From: Prochloraceae cyanobacterium
Lineage (GTDB): Bacteria; Cyanobacteriota; Cyanobacteriia; Cyanobacteriales; JASJDA01
Direction: 5' to 3'
Assembly (NCBI GenBank): GCA_030065755.1
Contig: JASJDA010000048.1
Span: 1-41,758, forward strand
DNA: 41,758 bases
In this document: one piece after another, positions 8,937 to 17,397 of the stretch
How positions within the stretch are numbered: the first letter of the stretch is position 1
Layout: every line of letters starts with the position of its first letter
The notes under the pieces: generated by a model
Told to the model about the DNA's origin: nothing
Database searches by the model: none
Seen by the model: the letters and a program-made list of their open reading frames with translations, nothing else
Translations under genes and position numbers: made by a program

Positions 8937-8976
8937 AGGTTAAGAACAGGTTAACTCAGGTTAAAAATAAGTTAAT
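8937..8976 (-). promoter_or_regulatory. Pho-box-like array (four 8-mers at helical spacing)
   Basis: On the minus strand there are CTTAACCT (8937-8944), GTTAACCT (8948-8955), TTTAACCT (8958-8965) and the weaker ATTAACTT (8969-8976). The start-to-start distances are 11, 10 and 11 bp. Cyanobacterial Pho boxes bound by SphR are direct repeats of PyTTAAPyPy(T/A) about 11 bp apart, so the match is close. The array is 28 bp from the MgtC-like ATG and 155 bp from aroB, so the MgtC-like gene is the more likely target. Confidence 0.7.
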
Positions 8977-9130
8977 TAATAATTAAATAAATAATTAACT
9001 TTGCTTAACATTCCTTTAATATCGAGCGGTCTAAAAATGGCTTCAAACTAGGAAATACTAACTACAACTAACCCAATCCTAGATCCACCTCGATCGCGTA
9101 TTATTCAAAAAATAACAAATAAAAAAACTC

Positions 9131-10237
9131 ATGCAGTCTGTTATTAATGTAGATCTATCGGAAAATTCTTACCAAATTAGGATCGCTTCTGGGAGTTTAG
9201 ATCGACTAGGCACTCAGATGAGTCAACTAAATCTCGGTAAGAAAGTTCTAATTGTCTCTAATCCCGAAATTTTTAGTTATTATGGCGAAATTGCGCTCGA
9301 TTCTCTAAAAAAAGCTGGTTTCGAGGTATTTAGCCATCTAATTCCTGCTGGAGAAACGTACAAAACCCTAGACTCTATCAAACAACTATACGATACTGCC
9401 CTAGAAAATCGCTTGGAAAGATCTTCAACTATGGTGGCTTTGGGTGGTGGTGTAATTGGTGACATGACTGGTTTTGGTGCGGCTACTTGGTTGCGAGGGA
9501 TTAATTTCGTACAAGTACCTACCTCACTCCTCGCAATGGTTGATGCTTCTATTGGTGGTAAAACTGGGGTCAACCATCCCCAAGGAAAAAACCTCATTGG
9601 TGCTTTTTATCAACCTCGGCTGGTGCTTATTGACCCCCAAGTTTTAAAAACTTTGCCAGAAAGAGAATTTCGCGCTGGCATGGCAGAAGTTATAAAATAT
9701 GGCATTATTTGGGATGCGGATTTGTTTGCACAATTAGAAGCGGCCGATCGTCTCGATCGCTTGGAATATATTAGCGAAGAATTATTGCAAACTATTCTTA
9801 CTCGCTCTTGCCAAGCTAAAGCAGATGTGGTAAGCAAAGACGAAAAAGAAGCGGGACTGCGAGCAATTTTGAACTACGGTCACACTATCGGTCATGCAGT
9901 AGAAAGCTTGACTGGTTATAGTTCTCTAGTTCACGGGGAAGCTGTAGCCATTGGCACGATCGCAGCAGGAGAAATTGCTACTCAACTGCAAATGTGGAGT
10001 GTTGAAGAAGCAAAACGCCAGTACGAGGCGATCGTAAAAGTGGGATTACCTACTAAAATTCCTGCAAAATTGGATGTCGATCGCATTATTGAGGTGCTAA
10101 AAACTGACAAAAAAGTGAAAGCAGGGAAAGTGCGTTTTATTTTACCCGAACGCATAGGTAAAGTTACTATTACCGATCGAGTTTCGCCAGATATTCTCAG
10201 ACAAGTACTAACACTGACAAAAAAAAGCGAGGAATAA
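9131..10237 (+). CDS. aroB: 3-dehydroquinate synthase
   Basis: Second step of the shikimate pathway: converts DAHP to 3-dehydroquinate with NAD and a divalent metal, in the cytoplasm. The 368 residues match the usual length. Visible signatures are the NAD-binding [19 protein letters not shown] (about 105-123), '[20 protein letters not shown]' (about 129-148) and the metal ligands Glu186 (AEVIKYG), His251 ([11 protein letters not shown]) and His268 ([10 protein letters not shown]). The TRAP permease gene starts 2 bp after the stop, so the genes are likely co-transcribed although functionally unrelated. Confidence 0.97.
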   Translation: MQSVINVDLSENSYQIRIASGSLDRLGTQMSQLNLGKKVLIVSNPEIFSYYGEIALDSLKKAGFEVFSHLIPAGETYKTLDSIKQLYDTALENRLERSSTMVALGGGVIGDMTGFGAATWLRGINFVQVPTSLLAMVDASIGGKTGVNHPQGKNLIGAFYQPRLVLIDPQVLKTLPEREFRAGMAEVIKYGIIWDADLFAQLEAADRLDRLEYISEELLQTILTRSCQAKADVVSKDEKEAGLRAILNYGHTIGHAVESLTGYSSLVHGEAVAIGTIAAGEIATQLQMWSVEEAKRQYEAIVKVGLPTKIPAKLDVDRIIEVLKTDKKVKAGKVRFILPERIGKVTITDRVSPDILRQVLTLTKKSEE

Positions 10238-10239
10238 AG

Positions 10240-10794
10240 TTGCAAATACTCTTGCGCATATCGAGAATAATAGACGCGATCGTAGAATGGATCGGTCGCC
10301 TTACCTACTGGTTAATGCTATTAATGATATTCATAGGTGTATATAATGTTTTCGGTCGCTACTTAGGGCGATCGATACAACAAAAACTTACTTCTAATGC
10401 TTTTCTCAATATTCAATCCTATTTATTTGACTTAATTTTTCTTCTAGGTGCTGCCTACGTTTTAAAGTATGACGGACACGTCAGAGTAGACCTATTTTAT
10501 AAAAAATGGAATCGCAAACAAAAAGCTTTAGCTAATCTTTTGGGAACATTCTTGTTTTTAATTCCCTTTTCGACAACGATCCTTTATTATGCTTGGAGTC
10601 CAGTTATTAAGTCTTGGCAGATTTGGGAAATTTCTCCTAACGCTGATGCTTTACCTCTTTACCCGATTAAATCAGTACTTATTATCAGTTTTGTGCTGCT
10701 AATTTTTCAAGGTATATCTGAAGCTATCAAAAATTTGGCAATTCTAACAGATCAACTACCACCCCAGGAGGGCGATCGTCACAGTGGATTATGA
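10240..10794 (+). CDS. TRAP transporter small permease (DctQ family)
   Basis: Small membrane subunit of a tripartite ATP-independent periplasmic transporter, which imports organic acids with sodium or protons. The 184 residues contain four hydrophobic helices; the central 'RVDLFYKKWNRKQKA' loop is typical of DctQ. The start is a TTG at 10240, chosen because a GAGGA sequence sits just upstream and the next ATG falls inside the first helix. It begins 2 bp after aroB and overlaps the large permease by 11 bp. In Synechocystis a related TRAP system carries glutamate; the substrate here is unknown. Confidence 0.88.
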   Translation: MQILLRISRIIDAIVEWIGRLTYWLMLLMIFIGVYNVFGRYLGRSIQQKLTSNAFLNIQSYLFDLIFLLGAAYVLKYDGHVRVDLFYKKWNRKQKALANLLGTFLFLIPFSTTILYYAWSPVIKSWQIWEISPNADALPLYPIKSVLIISFVLLIFQGISEAIKNLAILTDQLPPQEGDRHSGL

Positions 10795-12139
10795 GTGGTT
10801 AGGCCCCTTAATGTTTCCTGCGGCATTACTGTTACTATCTCTCGGCTATCCAGTTGCTTTTTCCCTGGGTGGCGTGGCGATTTTATTTGCTTTAATTGGC
10901 AGTAGTTTGGGAGTATTTAACCTAAATTTTTTCGGCAATCTGTCCCTACAAATTTTTGAGATTATGGGGACTAATCAACCTTCTTTACTCCTAGCAATTC
11001 CCTATTTTATCTTTCTCGGTTCGATGCTGGAAAAAACTGGCATTGCGGAAAAGTTGTTAGAGACAATGGGAATTTTATTTGGCAGAGTGAGAGGTGGTTT
11101 AGCTTTAGCTGTCGTTTTTGTCGGTGGATTGCTGGCAGCTTCTACAGGGGTAGTAGCTGCGACGGTAGTGGCAATGGGACTGATTTCTTTACCAATTATG
11201 TTGCGCTACGGTTACAACAAAGAATTGGCGACTGGAGTCATTGTCGCTTCGGGAACTCTGGGGCAAATTATTCCTCCTAGCGTGGTTTTAGTGATATTGG
11301 CAGATCAATTAAATGCAACATTTAAAGAAGTTACTGTCGGGGATTTATTTATCGGTTCTTTGATTCCTGGAATCTTGATGGCAACAGCGTTTGCTATTCA
11401 CGTTTTGATTGTGGGATTTTTCAGACCTGACGCAGCGCCAGCTTTACCTGCTGAAGTAAGACAGATCGGCACTAGAGCCTTGCTAGTTAAAGTTTTAAAG
11501 GTTATGATGCCCCCATTACTTTTGATTGTATTGGTGCTGGGAAGTATATTTTTTGGCATTGCTACCCCTACAGAAGCAGGTGCAGTAGGATCTTTGGGCG
11601 CGATCGTCATAGCAGCAGCAAACAACAAGTTAAATTGGGCGGCGCTGAAATCTGTTTGCGATACGACGCTGAGAGTTTCAGCGATGGTAATTTTTATTTT
11701 GGTGGGTTCAAAAGCTTTTAGTTTGGTGTTTTTGGGGTTGGGAGGCGATAGTTTTATGACAAATCTCCTCTCTAACCTCCCAGGTGGTGAAATTGGCTTT
11801 CTGATAGTGAGTATGATAACTATTTTTATCCTGGGGTTTTTTATCGATTTTTTTGAGATTGCTTTTATCGTTGTTCCTATCTTTGCCCCAGTTGCACAGC
11901 AACTGGGATTAGACCCCATTTGGTACGGAGTAATTATCGGTGCCAATTTACAGACTTCCTTTTTAACTCCTCCTTTTGGTTTTGCTCTCTTTTACTTGCG
12001 AGGAGTAGCCCCGCCGCAAATTAACACAGAGGATATTTATCGGGGGGCAATTCCTTTTATTTTGCTACAACTTTTAGTACTGATTTTAATTATTACTTTT
12101 CCAGAAATTGTTAGTTTTTTACCCTCCATAAGTCAATGA
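10784..12139 (+). CDS. TRAP transporter large permease (DctM family)
   Basis: Large membrane subunit of the TRAP transporter that forms the substrate and ion path. At 451 residues with about 12 or more helices it is of full length. DctM features are 'LGSMLEKTGIAEKLLETMG', 'LAASTGVVAATVVAMGLI', 'SGTLGQIIPPSVVLVILAD' and 'FGIATPTEAGAVGSLGAI'. The start is GTG at 10784 with a CAGGAGGG ribosome site 11 bp upstream, inside the end of the small permease gene. No DctP-type receptor gene is in the window; it must be elsewhere in the genome for the transporter to work. Confidence 0.95.
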   Translation: MDYEWLGPLMFPAALLLLSLGYPVAFSLGGVAILFALIGSSLGVFNLNFFGNLSLQIFEIMGTNQPSLLLAIPYFIFLGSMLEKTGIAEKLLETMGILFGRVRGGLALAVVFVGGLLAASTGVVAATVVAMGLISLPIMLRYGYNKELATGVIVASGTLGQIIPPSVVLVILADQLNATFKEVTVGDLFIGSLIPGILMATAFAIHVLIVGFFRPDAAPALPAEVRQIGTRALLVKVLKVMMPPLLLIVLVLGSIFFGIATPTEAGAVGSLGAIVIAAANNKLNWAALKSVCDTTLRVSAMVIFILVGSKAFSLVFLGLGGDSFMTNLLSNLPGGEIGFLIVSMITIFILGFFIDFFEIAFIVVPIFAPVAQQLGLDPIWYGVIIGANLQTSFLTPPFGFALFYLRGVAPPQINTEDIYRGAIPFILLQLLVLILIITFPEIVSFLPSISQ

Positions 12140-12281
12140 AAAAAAGATTAAAAATCAGGTATTGGTTATATGCGATCGATTTTTAGTTATGTGTTATCTG
12201 GCAAGTTTTCTCAGTCAAAAGTCGGGCATTTAAAAGTCAAAAAAGTATAACCAAAAATTTTTACTTTTTACTTTTTATTTT

Positions 12282-13268
12282 TCAAGTTTTTTCCATTTGT
12301 GGTTCCCATTTAGCACTCCAAATGTCGTCTAGTTCTGAATATTCACACTGGTGAGAAAATTCAGGTAAGATTTGTTTGCTAAAAGCTTCTGCGGCTTTAG
12401 AACGATAGCGATTGGGATTAATAATTAAAGAGAGAGTACGTTTTAGTTCGACATCTTTAATATGGGCGTGATGAAGAATTCCTAACTGTAACTCTTTTTC
12501 AATTGCTTTGACCGAAACAAAGGCAACACCCAATCCCGATTGAACGGCATTTTTTATCGCTTCAATGGAACTCAGTTCCATTTCAACTTTTAAACGTTTG
12601 GGATCTACTTCCCAGCGAATTAAAACATTGTCAATTACCTTGCGAATGGTAGATTGAGAATCTAGGGTAATAAAGTTGAGTTTATATAAATCTTCTTTGT
12701 CGATCGTTTCTTCTCTGGCTAAAGGATGAAAAACTGGCAGAATAAGCGCCATTTCATCTTCAGCATAGGGGATAATTGTTAAACTTTCTTGAAGTTCGGA
12801 GGGGGCTTCGCCGCCAATTATGGCTAAATCTACTTGCCCATTAGCAACTGACCAACAGGTTCTTCTTGTTGAATGAACGTGCAATTGAACTGAAACGTCA
12901 GGATACCTTTGACGAAATAAACCAATCATGCGCGGTAGCAGATAGGTACCTGTAGTTTGAGAGGCACCTACGATCAAGGTTCCTCCTTGGAGATTTTGTA
13001 AATCTTCGATCGCTCGGCAAGTTTCTTGACAAAGAGTGATAATTTGCTCTCCGTAGCTGAGGAGTAACTGACCGGCTTCTGTCAGCTGGGCTTTACGACC
13101 TCCTCGATCGAATAAGGGGACGTTTAGCTGTTTTTCTAGGTTTTGTACTTGTAGGCTAACAGCAGGTTGGGATACAAACAGGCTGTCAGCTGCGCGTTTA
13201 AAACTCCCCTCAGCAGCGATCGCTTTGAGAATTCGGAGTTGATCTAAAGAAAAAGGAATCTCAGACAT
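12282..13268 (-). CDS. rbcR: LysR-type regulator RbcR
   Basis: Transcription factor of carbon-fixation genes. In the 328 residues the N-terminal helix-turn-helix is seen in '[20 protein letters not shown]' and '[20 protein letters not shown]'. The effector domain carries '[20 protein letters not shown]' and '[20 protein letters not shown]', all strongly like cyanobacterial RbcR/Ycf30. The C-terminal '[16 protein letters not shown]' is also characteristic. RbcR is reported to bind the rbc promoter; its effectors are thought to be Calvin-cycle intermediates. It diverges from nnrU, and the order rbcR-nnrU-ndhF-ndhD is one I recall from other cyanobacteria. The gene ends in an A/T-rich simple repeat (about 12257-12282). 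Confidence 0.95.
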   Translation of the reverse strand: MSEIPFSLDQLRILKAIAAEGSFKRAADSLFVSQPAVSLQVQNLEKQLNVPLFDRGGRKAQLTEAGQLLLSYGEQIITLCQETCRAIEDLQNLQGGTLIVGASQTTGTYLLPRMIGLFRQRYPDVSVQLHVHSTRRTCWSVANGQVDLAIIGGEAPSELQESLTIIPYAEDEMALILPVFHPLAREETIDKEDLYKLNFITLDSQSTIRKVIDNVLIRWEVDPKRLKVEMELSSIEAIKNAVQSGLGVAFVSVKAIEKELQLGILHHAHIKDVELKRTLSLIINPNRYRSKAAEAFSKQILPEFSHQCEYSELDDIWSAKWEPQMEKT

Positions 13269-13332
13269 AGGTCTAAAAATAAGCTAAGGAATGAGCAAGT
13301 AGATCGCAATATTTAAATAACACTCTTATGTG

Positions 13333-13361
13333 CGAGTATTTCTCAGGTAAAGTAATACTCG
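13333..13361. promoter_or_regulatory. Inverted repeat in the rbcR/nnrU divergent promoter region
   Basis: CGAGTATT (13333-13340) and AATACTCG (13354-13361) are perfect inverted repeats 13 bp apart, 65 bp upstream of rbcR and 140 bp upstream of nnrU. The size and spacing suit a LysR-type dimer site, so autoregulation by RbcR is a reasonable guess. This is inference only. Confidence 0.5.
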
Positions 13362-13500
13362 ACCAAAACAGTCTTTTTATCGTTTTTTATTTACCCCTAC
13401 TCAATTTGACAGTAGCATAACAAGGGGAACAATTATATTTGGGAGCGTTTGTAGCAGAGAAATTAATCTTTGCTGCTGGTAATTTATTGAAGATAAATCT

Positions 13501-14217
13501 ATGACAGAACAATACTGGCTAACGCCAAGTCACTGGATAATGTTAGGATTGCTCGTTATCTTTGCGATCGCCCACAGTGGTTTAGCGGCTTTGCGACCTT
13601 GGGGAGAAAAAAGAATTGGACCTAGACTTTATCGAATATTATTTGCCTTAGTAAGTATTCCTTTGGCTGTTATTCTTATTATTTATTTTTTCAATCACCG
13701 CTATAACGGTTTGCAATTGTGGCAGGTACAATCCATTGGCTCGATTAAAATTGTAGTATGGTTGCTGAGTGCAATCTCTTTTCTTTTTCTTTATCCAGCT
13801 ACTTTTAACTTACTGGAAATTGCGGCGATCGAAAAACCATCTGTTCGCCTATATGAAACTGGTATTATTCGGATTACCAGACATCCTCAAATGGTAGGAC
13901 AAGTTATCTGGTGTATTGCTCATACTCTCTGGATTGGTACGACTTTTACTCTACTTACTTCTATTGGCTTAGTGGCACACCATTTATTCGCTGTTTGGCA
14001 TGGAGATCGTCGTCTCTTCCAACGCTATGGGGAGGAATTCGTCAATGTCAAACAAAGAACTTCGGTCGTTCCTTTTCTCGCTGTTATTGAAGGTCGTCAA
14101 ACTCTTAAATGGCAAGAATTTTTGCGTCCTGCTTACCTTGGGGTTATCGCGTTCGTCTTGTTATTTTGGTGGGCACATCCTTGGTTGATACAAGCGACAG
14201 CTAAAGTTTACTGGTAA
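13501..14217 (+). CDS. NnrU family membrane protein
   Basis: A 238-residue integral membrane protein with about six helices. Family marks are 'IAHSGLAALRPWGEKRIG' near residue 20 and 'ETGIIRITRHPQMVGQVIWC' in the middle; conserved histidines fit the heme-binding idea for this family. The plant carotenoid isomerase Z-ISO is an NnrU homologue, so a carotenoid or heme role is possible, but no function can be assigned here. It lies in the conserved block between rbcR and ndhF. The C-terminal 'SVVPFLAVIEGRQTLKWQEF' follows a cytoplasmic loop. Confidence 0.9.
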   Translation: MTEQYWLTPSHWIMLGLLVIFAIAHSGLAALRPWGEKRIGPRLYRILFALVSIPLAVILIIYFFNHRYNGLQLWQVQSIGSIKIVVWLLSAISFLFLYPATFNLLEIAAIEKPSVRLYETGIIRITRHPQMVGQVIWCIAHTLWIGTTFTLLTSIGLVAHHLFAVWHGDRRLFQRYGEEFVNVKQRTSVVPFLAVIEGRQTLKWQEFLRPAYLGVIAFVLLFWWAHPWLIQATAKVYW

Positions 14218-14308
14218 TTTATTTTAAAATAGGGTTCCACTCGATCCCAATTAGATGTAGGATGGTTCAAAGTAATATAGTAAAACCAGATAAAAACATT
14301 TTAGGATC

Positions 14309-14650
14309 GTGGCAAATTCAGTTAATGAAACAAACTTCTCTCAAGAAGTATTACAGTCTTCATCACCTGTTTTAGTTCATTTTTGGGCGCCCTGGTGCGG
14401 TTTGTGTCGCGCAATATCTCCTGTATTGTTGCAATTTAAGTCTGAGTGGAAAGAACAAGTTAATTTTGTTGACGTAAATGCTGACCAAAATCTCAGACTG
14501 GCAAACACCTATCGACTTAGAAGTCTGCCAACGTTGATTTTTTTTAAAAAAGGTTCTATAGTTCATAGAATTGATTGCTTCCAAGGGCGAGAAGATTTAC
14601 ACCGCAGTTTAAACCAAGTTATGCTGAATATATTGGCTCGATCTGCCTGA
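14309..14650 (+). CDS. Thioredoxin-like protein with a WCGLC active site
   Basis: A 113-residue single thioredoxin fold. The redox pair is Cys30/Cys33 in WCGLCR instead of the usual WCGPC, and the cis-proline is Pro74 (SLPTL). Start GTG at 14309, with AGGA six bases upstream. The Pro-to-Leu change in the active site is known from the cyanobacterial TrxC group, which I recall as having the same WCGLCR motif; such proteins are expected to differ in redox potential and partners. It lies between nnrU and ndhF on the same strand. TrxC identity is an inference from the motif. Confidence 0.85.
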   Translation: MANSVNETNFSQEVLQSSSPVLVHFWAPWCGLCRAISPVLLQFKSEWKEQVNFVDVNADQNLRLANTYRLRSLPTLIFFKKGSIVHRIDCFQGREDLHRSLNQVMLNILARSA

Positions 14651-15133
14651 GAAAAAACAATTCTTACTTAAGAATTACTCATAAAAACTGCACGACCTAC
14701 TTACTATCAACTCGTAAATTTTTCCAAAAAAGTTACGGAAAATAATAAGTAAAAGATGATTCGACTAATCTTATTTTTGGGCAGACAATCTTTTTTCTTG
14801 CTTTATTGAACCATATTTTTCTTAGTCAGTATCAAACACTTTGACACATTCCCACGCCAAAAGCGTGGGATTCCTAGCCCCCCAAGGTTATCGATCCGTC
14901 GATCGTTGTTTATGCCTCTTGATAAAAAAAACAAACTATGCTAACTGAAAAAAGACTGATATTTTGTTCGATAGACTCAAACAAAAATTTATATTTTAGA
15001 AGCCAAACAGCAGATGATTAGGTCTTAAAAAAAAAATAGTTATTTTTGGGGATAAACACTTATAGGTGAGTTGTGCCAAAATTGTTAGCGGTACTACTAA
15101 AATGTAACGAAATATAAAGTTAGGTATATCTAA
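14651..15133. other. Intergenic region upstream of ndhF
   Basis: About 480 AT-rich bases. It contains the hairpin at 14850-14870, described separately as an IS605-type end, and otherwise only the presumed ndhF promoter and leader. No further gene is supported. Confidence 0.5.
14841..14885 (-). mobile_element. Orphan IS200/IS605-type right-end hairpin
   Basis: A perfect 8-bp stem, TCCCACGC (14850-14857) with GCGTGGGA (14863-14870), has a 5-base loop. Read on the minus strand it is preceded by 'GGGGGGCTAGGAA' and followed by ATGTGTCAA. This is the layout of the 3' end of TnpB omega RNAs and IS605 right ends, where a GAATC-hairpin ends near TCAA. No tnpA or tnpB is nearby, so this looks like a solo end or a relic. 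Confidence 0.5.
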
Positions 15134-17206
15134 ATGGAACCGCTTTATCAATACGCCTGGCTCATACCAGTTCTACCACTTGTAGGTGGAGCTATTGTAG
15201 GGACAGGACTAATTACTTTCAGCCAGACAACTAACAGTAACAGAGCAATCTGTGCTGGTACCATTGTTTCCCTGATGGGAGCATCAATGGTGCTATCGTT
15301 TGCTTTGCTTTGGAGTCAAATTCAGGGACACGAAGCATATACAAGATCGATCGAATGGGCAACAGCAGGAAATTTCCATTTAACAATGGGCTATGTAGTC
15401 GACCATCTAAGTGCTTTGATGATGGTTATTGTATGTACTGTTGCCTTTTTGGTGATGATTTACACCGACGGCTATATGGCGCACGATCCAGGATACGTGC
15501 GCTTCTACACCTACTTGAGTCTGTTTGGCTCCTCAATGTTAGGTTTAGTAGTCAGCCCCAACCTAGTAGAAGTCTACATCTTTTGGGAATTGGTAGGTAT
15601 GTGTTCTTACCTACTGGTTGGATATTGGTACGAGCGGAAAGCAGCAGCAGAAGCTTGTCAAAAAGCTTTCGTAGTTAACCGCGTAGGGGATTTTGGCTTA
15701 TTGTTAGGAATACTGGGCTTATTCTGGGCTACTGGAAGTTTTGATTTTGTCCCCATAGGCGAAAGACTGCAAGAGTTGTCCGCATCGGGAAGCATAAGTG
15801 CATTTTTAGTAGCTTTTTTAGCAATCTTAGTATTTTTAGGCCCAGTTGCTAAATCAGCTCAAGTTCCCCTTCACGTATGGCTTCCAGACGCAATGGAAGG
15901 CCCCACACCTATCTCTGCTCTAATCCACGCGGCAACAATGGTGGCAGCAGGTGTTTTCTTAGTGGCTCGCATGTATCCGGTATTTGAACCCATATCCTCA
16001 GCAATGACTATAATTGCTTGGACGGGAGCAGTTACCGCTTTTGTAGGAGCAACTATTGCCCCAACCCAAATGGATCTCAAAAAATCAATGGCATATTCCA
16101 CTATGTCCCAACTGGGATATATGGTTATGGCAATGGGAATTGGAGCCTATTCGGCAGGGCTATTCCACCTAATGACCCACGCTTACTTTAAAGCAATGCT
16201 GTTCTTGTGCTGTGGTTCTGCTATTCACGGTATGGAACACGTAGTGGGTCACGACCCAGCTTTAAACCAGGATATGCGTCTGATGGGAGGTTTGCGCAAA
16301 TTTATGCCCATTACCGCCATCACATTTTTGATCGGAGTACTAGCAATTAGTGGAATTCCTCCCTTTGCAGGTTTCTGGTCGAAAGACGAAATTCTCGGAG
16401 CAGCTTTTGCAGCTAATCCCGCTTTATGGGTAGTAGGTTGGCTGACTGCAGCACTGACTGCATTTTACATGTTCAGGATGTATTTGATGGCTTTTGAAGG
16501 AGAATTCAAAGGCAACGATATGTCCGTACGTGAAAAATTAATGGTAGCAGCAGGAATACAGCCCGAACCTCAACCAGCTTTTGGCCCTGGAGCGATGGAC
16601 GTAAAAGAGCTGGATGCAGAAGGAAGCGACCCACACGGACACGAGGAACACAGCGAATTTCCCCACGAATCTCCTGTTTCTATGACTCTGCCTTTAATCG
16701 CCCTGGCAATACCTGCCACCGTTTTAGGCTTTGTCGGTATGCCTTGGAGTAATTTCTTTGAAGCATTCATTAATGCTCCAGGAGAAGTAGTAACCGTAGC
16801 TCAAACCGCCGCTGAGTTTGATAAGAACGAATTTATCTTGATGGCAGGAAGTTCGGTAGCGATCGCTACAGTTGGTTCAATTGTTGCTTTCATGACATAT
16901 CTGTGGGGCAAAATAGATCCTGCAGAAATGGCAGCAAAATATCCCACTATTTACAAGCTGTCTCTCAACAAGTGGTATTTTGACGATATTTACAACCGCG
17001 TCTTCGTACAAGGATCTCGCCGTTTGGCAAGACAAATCATGGAAGTAGACTACCGAGTTGTAGATGGAGTAGTCAATTTAACAGGTTTAGCTACTCTGAT
17101 CAGTGGGGAAGGTCTCAAGTACTTTGAAAACGGTCGGGCTCAATTTTACGCTCTAATTGTATTTGCAGCGGTATTGATTTTAGCGATCGTATTTACTGTG
17201 ACCTAG
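15134..17206 (+). CDS. ndhF: NAD(P)H-quinone oxidoreductase subunit 5 (NdhF1 type)
   Basis: Distal proton-pumping membrane subunit of the thylakoid NDH-1 complex (respiration and cyclic electron flow). The 690 residues are of full length. It shows the NuoL-type core: 'SPNLVEVYIFWELVGMCSYL' with its key Glu, 'VAKSAQVPLHVWLPDAMEGP', 'HAATMVAAGVFLVARMYPVF' and 'KDEILGAAFAANPALWVVGW'. A His-rich hydrophilic loop (about 490-515) precedes the C-terminal extension that includes the lateral helix. It pairs with ndhD 191 bp downstream; ndhF1 with ndhD1 defines the NDH-1L form, as opposed to the CO2-uptake forms. Confidence 0.97.
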   Translation: MEPLYQYAWLIPVLPLVGGAIVGTGLITFSQTTNSNRAICAGTIVSLMGASMVLSFALLWSQIQGHEAYTRSIEWATAGNFHLTMGYVVDHLSALMMVIVCTVAFLVMIYTDGYMAHDPGYVRFYTYLSLFGSSMLGLVVSPNLVEVYIFWELVGMCSYLLVGYWYERKAAAEACQKAFVVNRVGDFGLLLGILGLFWATGSFDFVPIGERLQELSASGSISAFLVAFLAILVFLGPVAKSAQVPLHVWLPDAMEGPTPISALIHAATMVAAGVFLVARMYPVFEPISSAMTIIAWTGAVTAFVGATIAPTQMDLKKSMAYSTMSQLGYMVMAMGIGAYSAGLFHLMTHAYFKAMLFLCCGSAIHGMEHVVGHDPALNQDMRLMGGLRKFMPITAITFLIGVLAISGIPPFAGFWSKDEILGAAFAANPALWVVGWLTAALTAFYMFRMYLMAFEGEFKGNDMSVREKLMVAAGIQPEPQPAFGPGAMDVKELDAEGSDPHGHEEHSEFPHESPVSMTLPLIALAIPATVLGFVGMPWSNFFEAFINAPGEVVTVAQTAAEFDKNEFILMAGSSVAIATVGSIVAFMTYLWGKIDPAEMAAKYPTIYKLSLNKWYFDDIYNRVFVQGSRRLARQIMEVDYRVVDGVVNLTGLATLISGEGLKYFENGRAQFYALIVFAAVLILAIVFTVT

Positions 17207-17244
17207 AACAGATCTAAAATCCGGTTGAAGTTTTAACGGTTTTA

Positions 17245-17314
17245 GGTTGTAAGCGAAGTAGATTATTAACGTATACCTACTCGCAACAATAAAAAAGCGA
17301 AAAAGCTTACAACC
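17245..17314 (+). repeat. Foldback between ndhF and ndhD
   Basis: GGTTGTAAGC (17245-17254) and GCTTACAACC (17305-17314) are perfect 10-bp arms. An imperfect inner pairing lies next to the left arm: GCGAAGTAG against CTACTCGC. It fits a stable intercistronic structure or a small mobile repeat; no T-run follows. Confidence 0.55.
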
Positions 17315-17397
17315 ACTAGACGGGCGATCGCTAGCGGTCGCCTTCATAGTCGAAATTAAACAAAAATAAAACCGAGTTAAACGATAACAAACCGGAT

